From Flemingiibacterium sp045579105 (GTDB lineage: Bacteria; Bacillota; Clostridia; Oscillospirales; CAG-272): 5,988 bases of DNA. The position numbers were made by a program, and so were the translations under genes. The DNA is taken from assembly GCA_045579105.1 (NCBI GenBank), contig JAZNLM010000025.1, positions 1-5,988 of the forward strand, read 5' to 3'. Shown piece after piece: positions 1-5,721 of the stretch; within the stretch, counting starts at the first letter, position 1, and the number at the start of each line of letters is the position of its first letter. The notes under the pieces are model-generated. The model saw nothing but the letters and a program-made list of their open reading frames with translations. It ran no database searches and was not told the DNA's origin.

Positions 1-668
1 ATCTTATCGCCTTTTACAAGACCTTTGACAAGGTGAAGCACGAAAAATACGATGGTATGATAATCACGGGCGCGCCCGTTGAGCAGCTCGAATTTGAAGA
101 GGTCGAGTATTGGGACGAGCTCTGCGAAATTATGGAGTGGAGCAAGACAAACGTAACGAGCACCTTCCACATTTGCTGGGGCGCACAGGCGGCGCTTTAT
201 TATCATTACGGGATAAAGAAAAAGCCGCTTGACAAAAAGCTTTTTGGCGTATTCCCCCACACAGTTGACCGCAAAAAGTCGATACTTATGCGCGGTTTCG
301 ACGACGTTTTCTATGCTCCGCACTCAAGGTACACGACCGTTGACCGCGCGGATATAGAAAAGGAAAGCGCACTCAAGATACTTGCGTCCTCCGAGCAGGC
401 AGGCGTTTACGTTGTGGCGACCAAAAAGGGCAGACAGGTGTTCGTAACCGGACATTCGGAATATGACACCGACACTCTCGATAAAGAGTACAGACGCGAC
501 TGCGAGGCGGGACTCGGCACGGCTATTCCGTATAACTACTACCCGAACGATGACCCCTCGAAAAAGCCGCGCTCCACTTGGAGAAGCCACGCAAATCTCC
601 TCTATACCAATTGGCTTAACTACTTTGTATACCAGACCACACCGTACGATATAAACAAGATAAAGTAA
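1..668 (+). CDS. metA: Homoserine O-acetyltransferase, MetA family (5' end outside window)
   Basis: This enzyme acylates the hydroxyl of L-homoserine, the first committed step of methionine biosynthesis, in the cytoplasm. The frame is open from base 3 (reads LIAFYKTFDKVK) through the left edge, so the GTG at 33 is internal; about 220 of the family's usual ~300 residues are present, and the N-terminal ~80 are missing. Family landmarks, numbered from the codon at 33: ITGAPVE (11-17), the nucleophile Cys48 in HICWGAQAAL, MRGFDD and APHSRY (86-100), the His141/Glu143 pair in FVTGHSEYD, and the C-terminal PYNYYPNDDP, WRSHANLLYTNWLNYFVYQ block. Glu17 falls where E. coli MetA has Gly111; in characterised members Glu there goes with acetyl-CoA and Gly with succinyl-CoA, so acetyltransferase activity is inferred. 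Catalytic residues are intact. A hairpin cluster and terminator follow the stop. Confidence 0.95.
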   Translation, partial: LIAFYKTFDKVKHEKYDGMIITGAPVEQLEFEEVEYWDELCEIMEWSKTNVTSTFHICWGAQAALYYHYGIKKKPLDKKLFGVFPHTVDRKKSILMRGFDDVFYAPHSRYTTVDRADIEKESALKILASSEQAGVYVVATKKGRQVFVTGHSEYDTDTLDKEYRRDCEAGLGTAIPYNYYPNDDPSKKPRSTWRSHANLLYTNWLNYFVYQTTPYDINKIK

Positions 669-690
669 TTTATTTTAGAAAAGTTTTGGT

Positions 691-762
691 CGAGCTTTTT
701 CAAAAGCTCGCAGGGTTTCTTAAGGGACGGCGTCCCTTAAGTCGCGCGCTCGTCAATGCGCG
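691..762. repeat. Triple-hairpin intergenic element
   Basis: Three inverted repeats lie back to back in the 3' flank of metA. The first has 9-base arms (CGAGCTTTT 691-699, AAAAGCTCG 702-710). The second has 11-base arms (CTTAAGGGACG 719-729, CGTCCCTTAAG 731-741) around a single base. The third has arms CGCGC 743-747 and GCGCG 758-762 around a 10-base loop. None has a T-run directly after it, and the real terminator is further on, so these are not simple terminators. The layout resembles dispersed REP-like palindromic elements common between genes of gut Clostridia (recalled, not checked). It would be transcribed as part of the metA 3' UTR. Confidence 0.6.
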
Positions 763-782
763 AAACTGCCTTTTAAAAAAAC

Positions 783-810
783 AAAACCGATGCGAGAGCA
801 TCGGTTTTAT
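783..810 (+). terminator. Rho-independent terminator after metA
   Basis: A perfect 11-bp stem (AAAACCGATGC 783-793 with GCATCGGTTTT 798-808) is closed by a GAGA (GNRA) loop and ends in a T-rich tail. It lies about 115 bases after the metA stop. The GNRA loop reads on the + strand, in line with terminating metA. The same stem and loop recur at 2836-2864. Confidence 0.88.
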
Positions 811-875
811 TTGTAGGTAAAGCTTGGACATTCAGCGCTTGAGGCTGCTCTTTTTCTCTCGCGCGGATAACATAA

Positions 876-904
876 TTGACAAAAAGATAAAAGCGTGTTA
901 CAAT
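876..904 (+). promoter_or_regulatory. Sigma-A promoter of the DUF4838 gene
   Basis: A perfect -35 box TTGACA (876-881) is followed after exactly 17 bases by -10 box TACAAT (899-904), one mismatch from consensus. Transcription would start near 911, giving an untranslated leader of about 90 bases before the start codon at 999. Bases 809-875 between the metA terminator and this promoter show nothing recognisable. Confidence 0.85.
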
Positions 905-917
905 TATAAAAACAAAG

Positions 918-957
918 AAGATCAAAAAATGATGAAAATCATCATCGCTTTGATCTT
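918..957 (+). promoter_or_regulatory. Leader stem-loop upstream of the DUF4838 gene
   Basis: Outer arms AAGATCAAA (918-926) and TTTGATCTT (949-957) pair over 9 bp; inside them TGATGA (930-935) and TCATCA (939-944) pair over 6 bp around an AAA loop. The hairpin begins only some seven bases after the predicted transcription start and ends well before the ribosome binding site. No T-run follows, so it is not a terminator. It could be an mRNA 5' stabiliser, a regulatory RNA fold, or the DNA operator of a dimeric repressor; the sequence alone does not decide. Confidence 0.55.
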
Positions 958-973
958 GGCGTATGAACTATAA
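929..973 (+). CDS. Possible 14-residue leader peptide (MMKIIIALILAYEL)
   Basis: A short open frame begins with two ATG codons and encodes a basic residue followed by a hydrophobic Ile/Leu run, stopping at TAA 971-973, twelve bases before the AAAGGAG site of the next gene. It overlaps the leader hairpin. Its own ribosome binding site is weak (AAAGAAG around 914-920). It could be a regulatory leader peptide or a chance frame in AT-rich DNA; chance is quite possible. Confidence 0.25.
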   Translation: MMKIIIALILAYEL

Positions 974-998
974 CTTGAAAGACGAAAGGAGTTCTCAG

Positions 999-2765
999 AT
1001 GATCCTTGCACAAAACAGAACCGCTCTTGTTTCCATTTATTTGTCGCCCGAGCAACTATCCGACCGTAACAGTACGGCGCTTTACGCAGCAAAAGAGCTT
1101 CGTTATTACCTTGACCGCATGACCTGCGCGTCCTTTCAGATCGAAGAGGCAAAAGCGAACACGGCCGGTATATATATCGGCGATATCAGCGGCATTGATA
1201 CAGCCGATCTTGGTGAGGACGGCTTTCGTATCGTTACCGACGGTGAGCGTCTGTGCATCGCGGGCGGAAATCGCGGTGTGATATACGGCGTTTATGAGTT
1301 TCTCGAAACGCTCGGTTGCCGTTTCTTTACGCATAACTGCGAGAAAATTCCGACAGTTACCGATCTTGCGGTCGGTGAATATAATATCAGACAGGTGCCG
1401 CGTATCGAATACCGCGAGCATAGCTATGCCGATGCCGTACAGAATCCTCGCTTTGCAGTTCGTTGCCGTCTGAACGGCGGCCACCACCGTATTCCCGCAC
1501 GTATGGGCGGATATATGCCGTACGCGTGGTTTGTTCATACCTTTGAAAGAATGGTGCCCACCGCTGTTTACGGCGAAACCCATCCCGAGTATTATTCTTT
1601 TATCGACGGGAAGCGCGTGGTACGTAGCGGCGGCAGAACACAGCTTTGTCTGACCAATCCCGAGGTATACGAGATCTGTGTCGCCGCTGTCAGAAAGGCG
1701 CTGAGAGAAAAACCCGAGGCACGCATCATCTCTGTTTCCCAAAATGACTGGCGTTTTGGCTGTCAATGCGAAAAATGTCTTGCAGTTGACCGCGAGGAAG
1801 GCTCTCCTGCAGGCACGCTTCTGCGATTTGTCAGCCGTATCGCGCAGGAGCTTGAAACCGAATTTCCGAACGTGGTCTTCGATACACTCGCCTACCATTA
1901 TACCCGTCCCGCTCCCCGAAGTGTCAGAAACCGAAAGAACGTATGTGTTCGTCTTTGCTCGATCGAGGCGTGCTTCGCGCACCCATTTGAAACCTGCGAC
2001 GACGAAACTCGCAGCGTTGTCCGCCCCGACGGCTCAAGATCGAGCTTTATCACCGACCTTCGCGAGTGGGGCAAGATCTGCGACCGTATGTATATCTGGG
2101 ACTATACTACTTGCTTTGCACATTACCCGACACCGCACCCCAATTGGCGCGTTCTTCAGCCGAACATTCAGGCGATGGTGGCTAATAACGTCCGCGGTAT
2201 CTTCGAGCAGGCGAACGGAGCTTCACGCGGCGGTGTTGATTTCAATGAGCTGCGCCTGTATCTGATTTCGAAGCTGCTTTGGGATCCTTTTTGCGATATT
2301 GAGCGGCATAAGCGCGAATTTATGGAATACTTCTACGGAGCTGCCGCGCCTGCGCTGACCGAATATCTTGACCTTCTCTGCGACACCGTCGAAAAGGAAA
2401 ATATCCACATTGGCTTCAATGACCATCCAACGCACGCGTTTCTCCGCGAAGAATTGCTTGATCGGTACGATGAGCTGTTTGATCGCGCGGCGCAGGCCGT
2501 GAAGGGCGATCCTCTTCGCTTGTGGCGTGTGGAAAAGAACCGTCTGTCCATTCGCTACGTGCGCCTCAAGCGCGCGTCTATGCTTCGCGGAGAGTACGAC
2601 CCCGAAGCGATAAATCAGTTTTTCTCCGATTGGCGCGCATACAATCTCTCGCGCCTTGATGAGTGGGCAAACATCGAAACCTCGCACAGAGCATTCGTTG
2701 AGGGCAAGTGGCGCGGTGTCGAATATTTCGAGCATTGGACGGGAGAAGAAGAGGAGCTTTTCTGA
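999..2765 (+). CDS. DUF4838 protein with GH67-type N-terminal domain, putative glycoside hydrolase
   Basis: A 588-residue protein, likely cytoplasmic since no signal peptide or membrane segment is seen. Residues ~1-120 resemble the N-terminal domain of alpha-glucuronidases (GH67) and GH20-type enzymes: a helix of the AAKELRYYL type, IYIGD, and RGVIYGVYEFLETLGCRFF at 92-110. The rest matches DUF4838, thought to be a TIM-barrel glycosidase-like fold: SVSQNDW (245-251), CQCEKC (255-260), SIEACFAHP (321-329), YIWDY (365-369), GIFEQ (400-404), ELRLYLISKLLWDP (417-430). Several conserved acidic residues could be catalytic, but which is unknown. An ATG at 963 is in frame but lacks a ribosome binding site; AAAGGAG at 985-991, seven bases before ATG 999, decides for the later start. 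It is a monocistronic unit with its own promoter and terminator and no transporter or sugar gene beside it, so the substrate cannot be inferred. Confidence 0.88.
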   Translation: MILAQNRTALVSIYLSPEQLSDRNSTALYAAKELRYYLDRMTCASFQIEEAKANTAGIYIGDISGIDTADLGEDGFRIVTDGERLCIAGGNRGVIYGVYEFLETLGCRFFTHNCEKIPTVTDLAVGEYNIRQVPRIEYREHSYADAVQNPRFAVRCRLNGGHHRIPARMGGYMPYAWFVHTFERMVPTAVYGETHPEYYSFIDGKRVVRSGGRTQLCLTNPEVYEICVAAVRKALREKPEARIISVSQNDWRFGCQCEKCLAVDREEGSPAGTLLRFVSRIAQELETEFPNVVFDTLAYHYTRPAPRSVRNRKNVCVRLCSIEACFAHPFETCDDETRSVVRPDGSRSSFITDLREWGKICDRMYIWDYTTCFAHYPTPHPNWRVLQPNIQAMVANNVRGIFEQANGASRGGVDFNELRLYLISKLLWDPFCDIERHKREFMEYFYGAAAPALTEYLDLLCDTVEKENIHIGFNDHPTHAFLREELLDRYDELFDRAAQAVKGDPLRLWRVEKNRLSIRYVRLKRASMLRGEYDPEAINQFFSDWRAYNLSRLDEWANIETSHRAFVEGKWRGVEYFEHWTGEEEELF

Positions 2766-2835
2766 TCGTCCGTTCGGAGATTATTAAAACAGACCGTATT
2801 ATTACTTTGACTGCCTGTTATGCAGGAATAATAAT

Positions 2836-2864
2836 AAAAACCGATGCGAGAGCATCGGTTTTTT
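2836..2864. terminator. Bidirectional terminator between convergent genes
   Basis: A 12-bp stem (AAAAACCGATGC 2836-2847 with GCATCGGTTTTT 2852-2863) around a GAGA loop, flanked by A-run and T-run, can end transcription from both sides: the DUF4838 gene on + and the MORN gene on -. The core is identical to the terminator at 783-808. A weaker AT-rich inverted repeat (ATTATTA 2798-2804, TAATAAT 2829-2835) enclosing CCTG/CAGG lies just to its left. Confidence 0.88.
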
Positions 2865-2882
2865 ATACATAAACTAAAATAT

Positions 2883-4469
2883 TTAATCGCTTTTCGGAGA
2901 GTTTTCTTCCTTTTGAGGACCGATATAGACGTCTTTTTCAAACCATCCCTCTTTGCGTGTACCGTCGGGGAGAATGAGCACACCTTTGCCGTGCCTGTAA
3001 CCCATATCGTGTTCTCCTTCATATCGGCTGCCGTCGGGGAGCTCCCACACGCCTATGCCGTGGGGAAGACCTTTTTGACCGAGAGCGCCCTTGTAAACAC
3101 CGCCGTCAGCGTAGTATTTTTCGCCTTCACCTACGACCTTGCCGTTATCAAAGGCACAGATCAGCTTCGTACCGTCAGCAAAGGTAATCACTCCCTTGCC
3201 GTGCTTTTTGTCATTTTCGTAAGGTCCTTCATAGATATCGCCGTTTTTAGTGCGTGTGATGCCGTTGCCTTGGCGCTTTCCGCACACAAATTCACCTTCA
3301 AAATCGTGCTTTGCACATGTGTATTTGCCGTGTCCGTGAGGCTTGTCGAATTGCCACTCGCCCTCGTAGCGAACGCCGTTTGCTTTGGTAAGGATGCCGT
3401 GGCCGTGCTTCATATCGTTCTTCCACTCACCCTCGTAGTGTGTGCCGTCATCCCAATCAGCCACCCCGTAGCCTTCCCAGATTCCGTCGCGGAAACCGCC
3501 TTCGTAGCGGTAATTTACGTACTGACGCTTACCTTTACCTGTGAAACGAAATTCACTTCCGGGTGCGGGTGCATTTTTGTTAAAAAGCAAGTTGCCTTTT
3601 ATCCAATAGCCTCTGAATTTCTTCCCTCTTGTATTTGTATAGGTGGCAAAACCCGTAAACCAGCCTTTACTGAACTGTCCCGAGTAGGATTCGCCGTTTG
3701 GCCATGTTACAACGCCTTTTCCTTGAGGATATCCCTTTTTCCAACGGCCGTCATAAGAAGAAAAATCGTGTGCGTAGTGTCGTCCCTTGCCCCACTCGAC
3801 GTCATTTTTCCACTGACCCTCGTAGCGTGAGCCGTCGGGTAATTTGTAAACGCCGTATCCGCAGCGCACGTCGTTTTCAAAATTTCCCTCATAATGAGAG
3901 CCGTCAGGCCATTTAAAAATACCGTGTCCGCGTTTATATCCTTTATGAAACTCGCCTTCATAGTATCTGCCGTCGCTATCAGAAAACGTTCCGCGTCCGT
4001 TTAGTAGGCCGTCCTTAAACACACCTTTGTAGCAGCTACCGTCAGCATGGGTTAAAGTTCCTTCTCCATTAAAGCGATCTTTGGACCAATATCCTGTATA
4101 TACGCCGCCGTCAGAAAAGCGCATAGTTCCAAAGCCATCCCGTGCATTGTCAGAATAACTTCCCTCATACGTAGTACCGTCGGGCCAGCGCTCACTTCCC
4201 TTTCCGTGCTGCTTACTGTCGCGGACTTCACCTTCAAAGGAATATCCGTTCGGATCTTTTACAGTAGTATATCCTTGAATCAAGCCAAAATAGAAGTGTG
4301 CGGTCATACGCGCGCCATTGGCAAAAGTGACGTATGTCTTTCCATAGGGCATACCGTCAAGCCATTCGCCCTCTAAAACCGTACCGTTTTGATTTTGCCA
4401 TCGTCCATAGCCGTTGCGAGGTGTTGGATTTTCTGTTTTCGACATATTGTTTTTAAAGAAACCGAACAT
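2883..4469 (-). CDS. MORN-repeat protein, about 21 repeats
   Basis: A 528-residue protein built almost wholly of MORN units of the form YEGEWxxDxxHGxGxxxxxDGxx. The first array starts at residue 32 and keeps an exact 23-residue period through 55, 78, 101 and so on to 285 (12 units, the last truncated). A non-repeat spacer (~292-320) follows, then nine more units from 322 to ~516 with small 22- and 24-residue slips. The N-terminus (MFGFFKNNMSKTE) and the polar tail are not repeats. No signal peptide, membrane span or fused enzyme domain is seen. MORN repeats form elongated beta-hairpin scaffolds that in known proteins bind proteins or lipids; bacterial examples of this all-repeat type are mostly uncharacterised, so the role is unknown. 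The start is fixed by AAAGGAGG (4477-4484 on the other strand), seven bases before the ATG. It has its own promoter and converges on the DUF4838 gene. Confidence 0.93.
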   Translation of the reverse strand: MFGFFKNNMSKTENPTPRNGYGRWQNQNGTVLEGEWLDGMPYGKTYVTFANGARMTAHFYFGLIQGYTTVKDPNGYSFEGEVRDSKQHGKGSERWPDGTTYEGSYSDNARDGFGTMRFSDGGVYTGYWSKDRFNGEGTLTHADGSCYKGVFKDGLLNGRGTFSDSDGRYYEGEFHKGYKRGHGIFKWPDGSHYEGNFENDVRCGYGVYKLPDGSRYEGQWKNDVEWGKGRHYAHDFSSYDGRWKKGYPQGKGVVTWPNGESYSGQFSKGWFTGFATYTNTRGKKFRGYWIKGNLLFNKNAPAPGSEFRFTGKGKRQYVNYRYEGGFRDGIWEGYGVADWDDGTHYEGEWKNDMKHGHGILTKANGVRYEGEWQFDKPHGHGKYTCAKHDFEGEFVCGKRQGNGITRTKNGDIYEGPYENDKKHGKGVITFADGTKLICAFDNGKVVGEGEKYYADGGVYKGALGQKGLPHGIGVWELPDGSRYEGEHDMGYRHGKGVLILPDGTRKEGWFEKDVYIGPQKEENSPKSD

Positions 4470-4476
4470 AAGCGTT

Positions 4477-4484
4477 CCTCCTTT
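4477..4484 (-). promoter_or_regulatory. Consensus Shine-Dalgarno of the MORN gene
   Basis: AAAGGAGG on the - strand, complementary to the 16S anti-SD, ends seven bases before ATG 4469. It selects this start over the internal Met at residue 9 and implies efficient translation. Confidence 0.85.
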
Positions 4485-4514
4485 GAAAGAGAATGAGTGT
4501 GATTTGCTGTTTTT

Positions 4515-4543
4515 ATTTTATCACGAAGCGTTTGGAAAGTCAA
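4515..4543 (-). promoter_or_regulatory. Sigma-A promoter of the MORN gene
   Basis: Read on the - strand: -35 TTGACT (4538-4543), 17-base spacer, -10 TAAAAT (4515-4520). Transcription would start near 4508, about 40 bases before the start codon. Each box has one mismatch to consensus. Confidence 0.8.
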
Positions 4544-4591
4544 TATGTGGATATTTTCGTTTTGACAGGGGCGGAAGGACTTACGAACCCA

Positions 4592-4671
4592 AGCTCGCGC
4601 TCGCTTTTAGGTTTCCGTTTGTTTCGCTTTTAGCGCGAGCTCAGCGAAAAAACGGCTTCGCCGCTTTTCGC
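4592..4671. repeat. GC-rich inverted-repeat element
   Basis: Two nested or adjacent foldbacks lie between the MORN promoter and the terminator at 4694. The first has perfect 10-base arms AGCTCGCGCT (4592-4601) and AGCGCGAGCT (4632-4641) around a 30-base loop containing the phrases CGCTTTTAGGTTTCCG and GTTTCGCTTTT. The second has GCGAAAA (4644-4650) and TTTTCGC (4665-4671) enclosing CGGC/GCCG. Bases 4544-4693 hold no credible gene. The element resembles in style the hairpin cluster after metA, but the sequences are not obviously the same. Confidence 0.5.
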
Positions 4672-4693
4672 GGGGGATACTCTCAGGTATAAC

Positions 4694-4724
4694 AAAAAGC
4701 CGATGCAAATGCATCGGCTTTTTT
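4694..4724. terminator. Terminator of the four-helix-bundle operon (bidirectional stem)
   Basis: A 13-bp stem (AAAAAGCCGATGC 4694-4706, GCATCGGCTTTTT 4711-4723) with a 4-base loop and T-runs on either strand. It lies 65 bases beyond the stop of the 170-residue gene on the - strand, whose transcript it should end; no + strand gene precedes it. The inner stem CCGATGC/GCATCGG is shared with the terminators at 783 and 2836, while the loop differs. Confidence 0.85.
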
Positions 4725-4788
4725 CTTGCCTTAAACGAGTGAAAAAGTGTTTAAATGAGGTAAAAAAGAACAAAAGGTGGCCAAATTA

Positions 4789-5301
4789 TCAGATGCCCTG
4801 TTTCTTTTTATCCAACCAGCGATATGCTTTTTTAAGCCTTTGTATAATAAGGTCACATAATTTGTCATATGTTTCAGAATTGAATTTTTTAAGTCTGATC
4901 CCGATTGGTTTCTTGGCATTGGGACCTACGCCAACAATTCCTCGCCACAATGTCAAATAAACGTCGCCGTAATGGAAAGCATCCCCAAAATTTCCTTTTA
5001 AGAATAATTTATCACAGCAATCATCTGTGCTGATTTTTTCAAAATCACCGTTATTAAATTCGTTAAAAAATGCATGGTTTATATTTGTTATTTCATTTGG
5101 AACATTGAGAAAGGCAATAGAAGCAGAAATGCTGACAAATGATTCGTATTTGTCTTGCCCAATCTGGATAATTTCGATGTAGGAATCATTTTTTCTGTGG
5201 AAAATCATCCACTTACTTGATGAATCGGCGATAAAAAAACCGTTACGATTCAATTCATATCCGACTTTTTCTAAAATTTTATCCCGTAACTCTTTCTTCA
5301 C
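4789..5301 (-). CDS. Uncharacterised 170-residue protein, coupled to the four-helix-bundle gene
   Basis: I do not recognise the family. The chosen GTG start at 5301 is preceded by AAGGAG (5310-5315 on the other strand, eight bases away) and overlaps the upstream stop as GTGA; a TTG at 5361 would add 20 residues lying inside the upstream gene and has no such support. Residues 1-18 look helical (VKKELRDKILEKVGYELN), then strand-like GFFIADSSSKWMIFHRK and SYIEIIQIGQ (22-49), an alternating hydrophobic stretch FVSISASIAFLNV (55-67), and aromatic-rich NFGDAFHYGDVYLTLWRGI (104-122). A basic amphipathic helix ends it (DLIIQRLKKAYRWLDKKKQ, 150-168). Adjacent Cys95/Cys96 are unusual. No signal peptide, membrane span, zinc finger or known catalytic motif is seen. 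The strand-rich middle loosely recalls small immunity or DUF4304-like proteins, too weakly to name. Base composition is AT-richer than in the MORN and DUF4838 genes. Confidence 0.85.
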   Translation of the reverse strand: MKKELRDKILEKVGYELNRNGFFIADSSSKWMIFHRKNDSYIEIIQIGQDKYESFVSISASIAFLNVPNEITNINHAFFNEFNNGDFEKISTDDCCDKLFLKGNFGDAFHYGDVYLTLWRGIVGVGPNAKKPIGIRLKKFNSETYDKLCDLIIQRLKKAYRWLDKKKQGI

Positions 5302-5315
5302 TTTATGCTCTCCTT
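5298..5315 (-). promoter_or_regulatory. GTGA stop-start overlap with internal Shine-Dalgarno
   Basis: On the - strand AAGGAG (5310-5315) lies inside the last codons of the four-helix-bundle gene, and the GTG start (5301-5299) shares bases with the TGA stop (5300-5298). This arrangement normally couples translation of the second gene to the first and fixes the 170-residue start. Confidence 0.8.
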
Positions 5316-5645
5316 CAAGGTTTTGCAACTCGCAATCAACATTCGTCTGATACGACCACAAAGATTTCGATAATTTTTATAGGTTGCTTCATCCATGCCG
5401 TTTGTATTGAATAACAACTGTAACCAACCTTCTGTCTCGCTACATTCTTTGAGAGCTATTTCGAACTTTGAAAGCATATCCGCTTTACTCTGTCCATAAT
5501 TCGCTTCCCGAATATTTGCATACACACTACTTGAACTCTTGCGGATTTGAAAAGAAGTGTTAGAAGGAACTTTTATATTTTGACAAAGCAATTCTATATC
5601 GGTCGCAAGCTGCTCCGAATATATCAATAAATAGTTTTTAGCCAT
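5298..5645 (-). CDS. Four-helix-bundle protein (23S rRNA intervening-sequence protein family)
   Basis: A 115-residue, all-helical protein of the PF05635/TIGR02436 type. Visible landmarks: helix 1 IYSEQLATDIELLCQNI (8-24), the family core QIRKSSSSVYANIREANYG (33-51) matching the usual QIRRAAxSIxxNIAEG pattern, a GQSKADMLSKFEIALKECSE segment (51-70) leading into TEGWLQLL, and a last helix CGRIRRMLIASCKTLKESI (96-114). Members occur within 23S rRNA intervening sequences, next to reverse transcriptases (the related Avd proteins of diversity-generating retroelements), or as orphans; they may bind nucleic acid through a basic face. No reverse transcriptase or rRNA is in this window. GAAGGGAG (5653-5660 on the other strand) sits seven bases before the ATG. 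It is the first gene of a two-gene operon and its stop overlaps the next start by four bases (GTGA). Confidence 0.9.
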   Translation of the reverse strand: MAKNYLLIYSEQLATDIELLCQNIKVPSNTSFQIRKSSSSVYANIREANYGQSKADMLSKFEIALKECSETEGWLQLLFNTNGMDEATYKNYRNLCGRIRRMLIASCKTLKESIK

Positions 5646-5666
5646 AATATCACTCCCTTCAATGGT

Positions 5667-5695
5667 ATTATATCATATTTTGCAAAGTAATTCAA
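5667..5695 (-). promoter_or_regulatory. Sigma-A promoter of the four-helix-bundle operon
   Basis: Read on the - strand: -35 TTGAAT (5690-5695), 17-base spacer, perfect -10 TATAAT (5667-5672). The start point near 5660 leaves a leader of only about 15 bases that is almost entirely the ribosome binding site, so there is little room for leader-based regulation. Confidence 0.82.
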
Positions 5696-5721
5696 GAACT
5701 TCCGCAATCTCGCGTTCCAAT

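Noticed and set aside
963..998. Twelve extra N-terminal codons for the DUF4838 protein from ATG 963
   Set aside because: No Shine-Dalgarno before 963, whereas AAAGGAG at 985-991 is placed correctly for ATG 999 and would otherwise be coding.
1056..1982. 308-residue open frame on the - strand
   Set aside because: It lies wholly inside the DUF4838 gene on the opposite strand; its translation has no family resemblance while the + strand product does.
2844..3830. 328-residue open frame on the + strand
   Set aside because: Antisense to the MORN gene. The regular 69-base repeats keep stops out of the opposite frame; the translation is a low-information hydrophobic stretch starting inside the terminator.
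4565..4600. tRNA-like T-arm (GGGTTCGTAAGTCC on the - strand) suggesting a tRNA fragment or attachment site
   Set aside because: The loop is not the conserved TTCRANYC form and no acceptor, D or anticodon arm can be built around it.
4414..4692. 92-residue open frame on the + strand
   Set aside because: It begins antisense in the MORN gene and runs through its promoter and the inverted-repeat element; no ribosome binding site or family resemblance.
4731..4754. Weak inverted repeat TTAAAC/GTTTAA beside the terminator at 4694
   Set aside because: Six-base AT-rich arms with a 12-base loop are expected by chance in this AT-rich stretch.
5302..5361. Twenty extra N-terminal residues for the 170-residue protein from TTG 5361
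   Set aside because: That start lies inside the upstream gene with no ribosome binding site; GTG 5301 has AAGGAG and the GTGA overlap.
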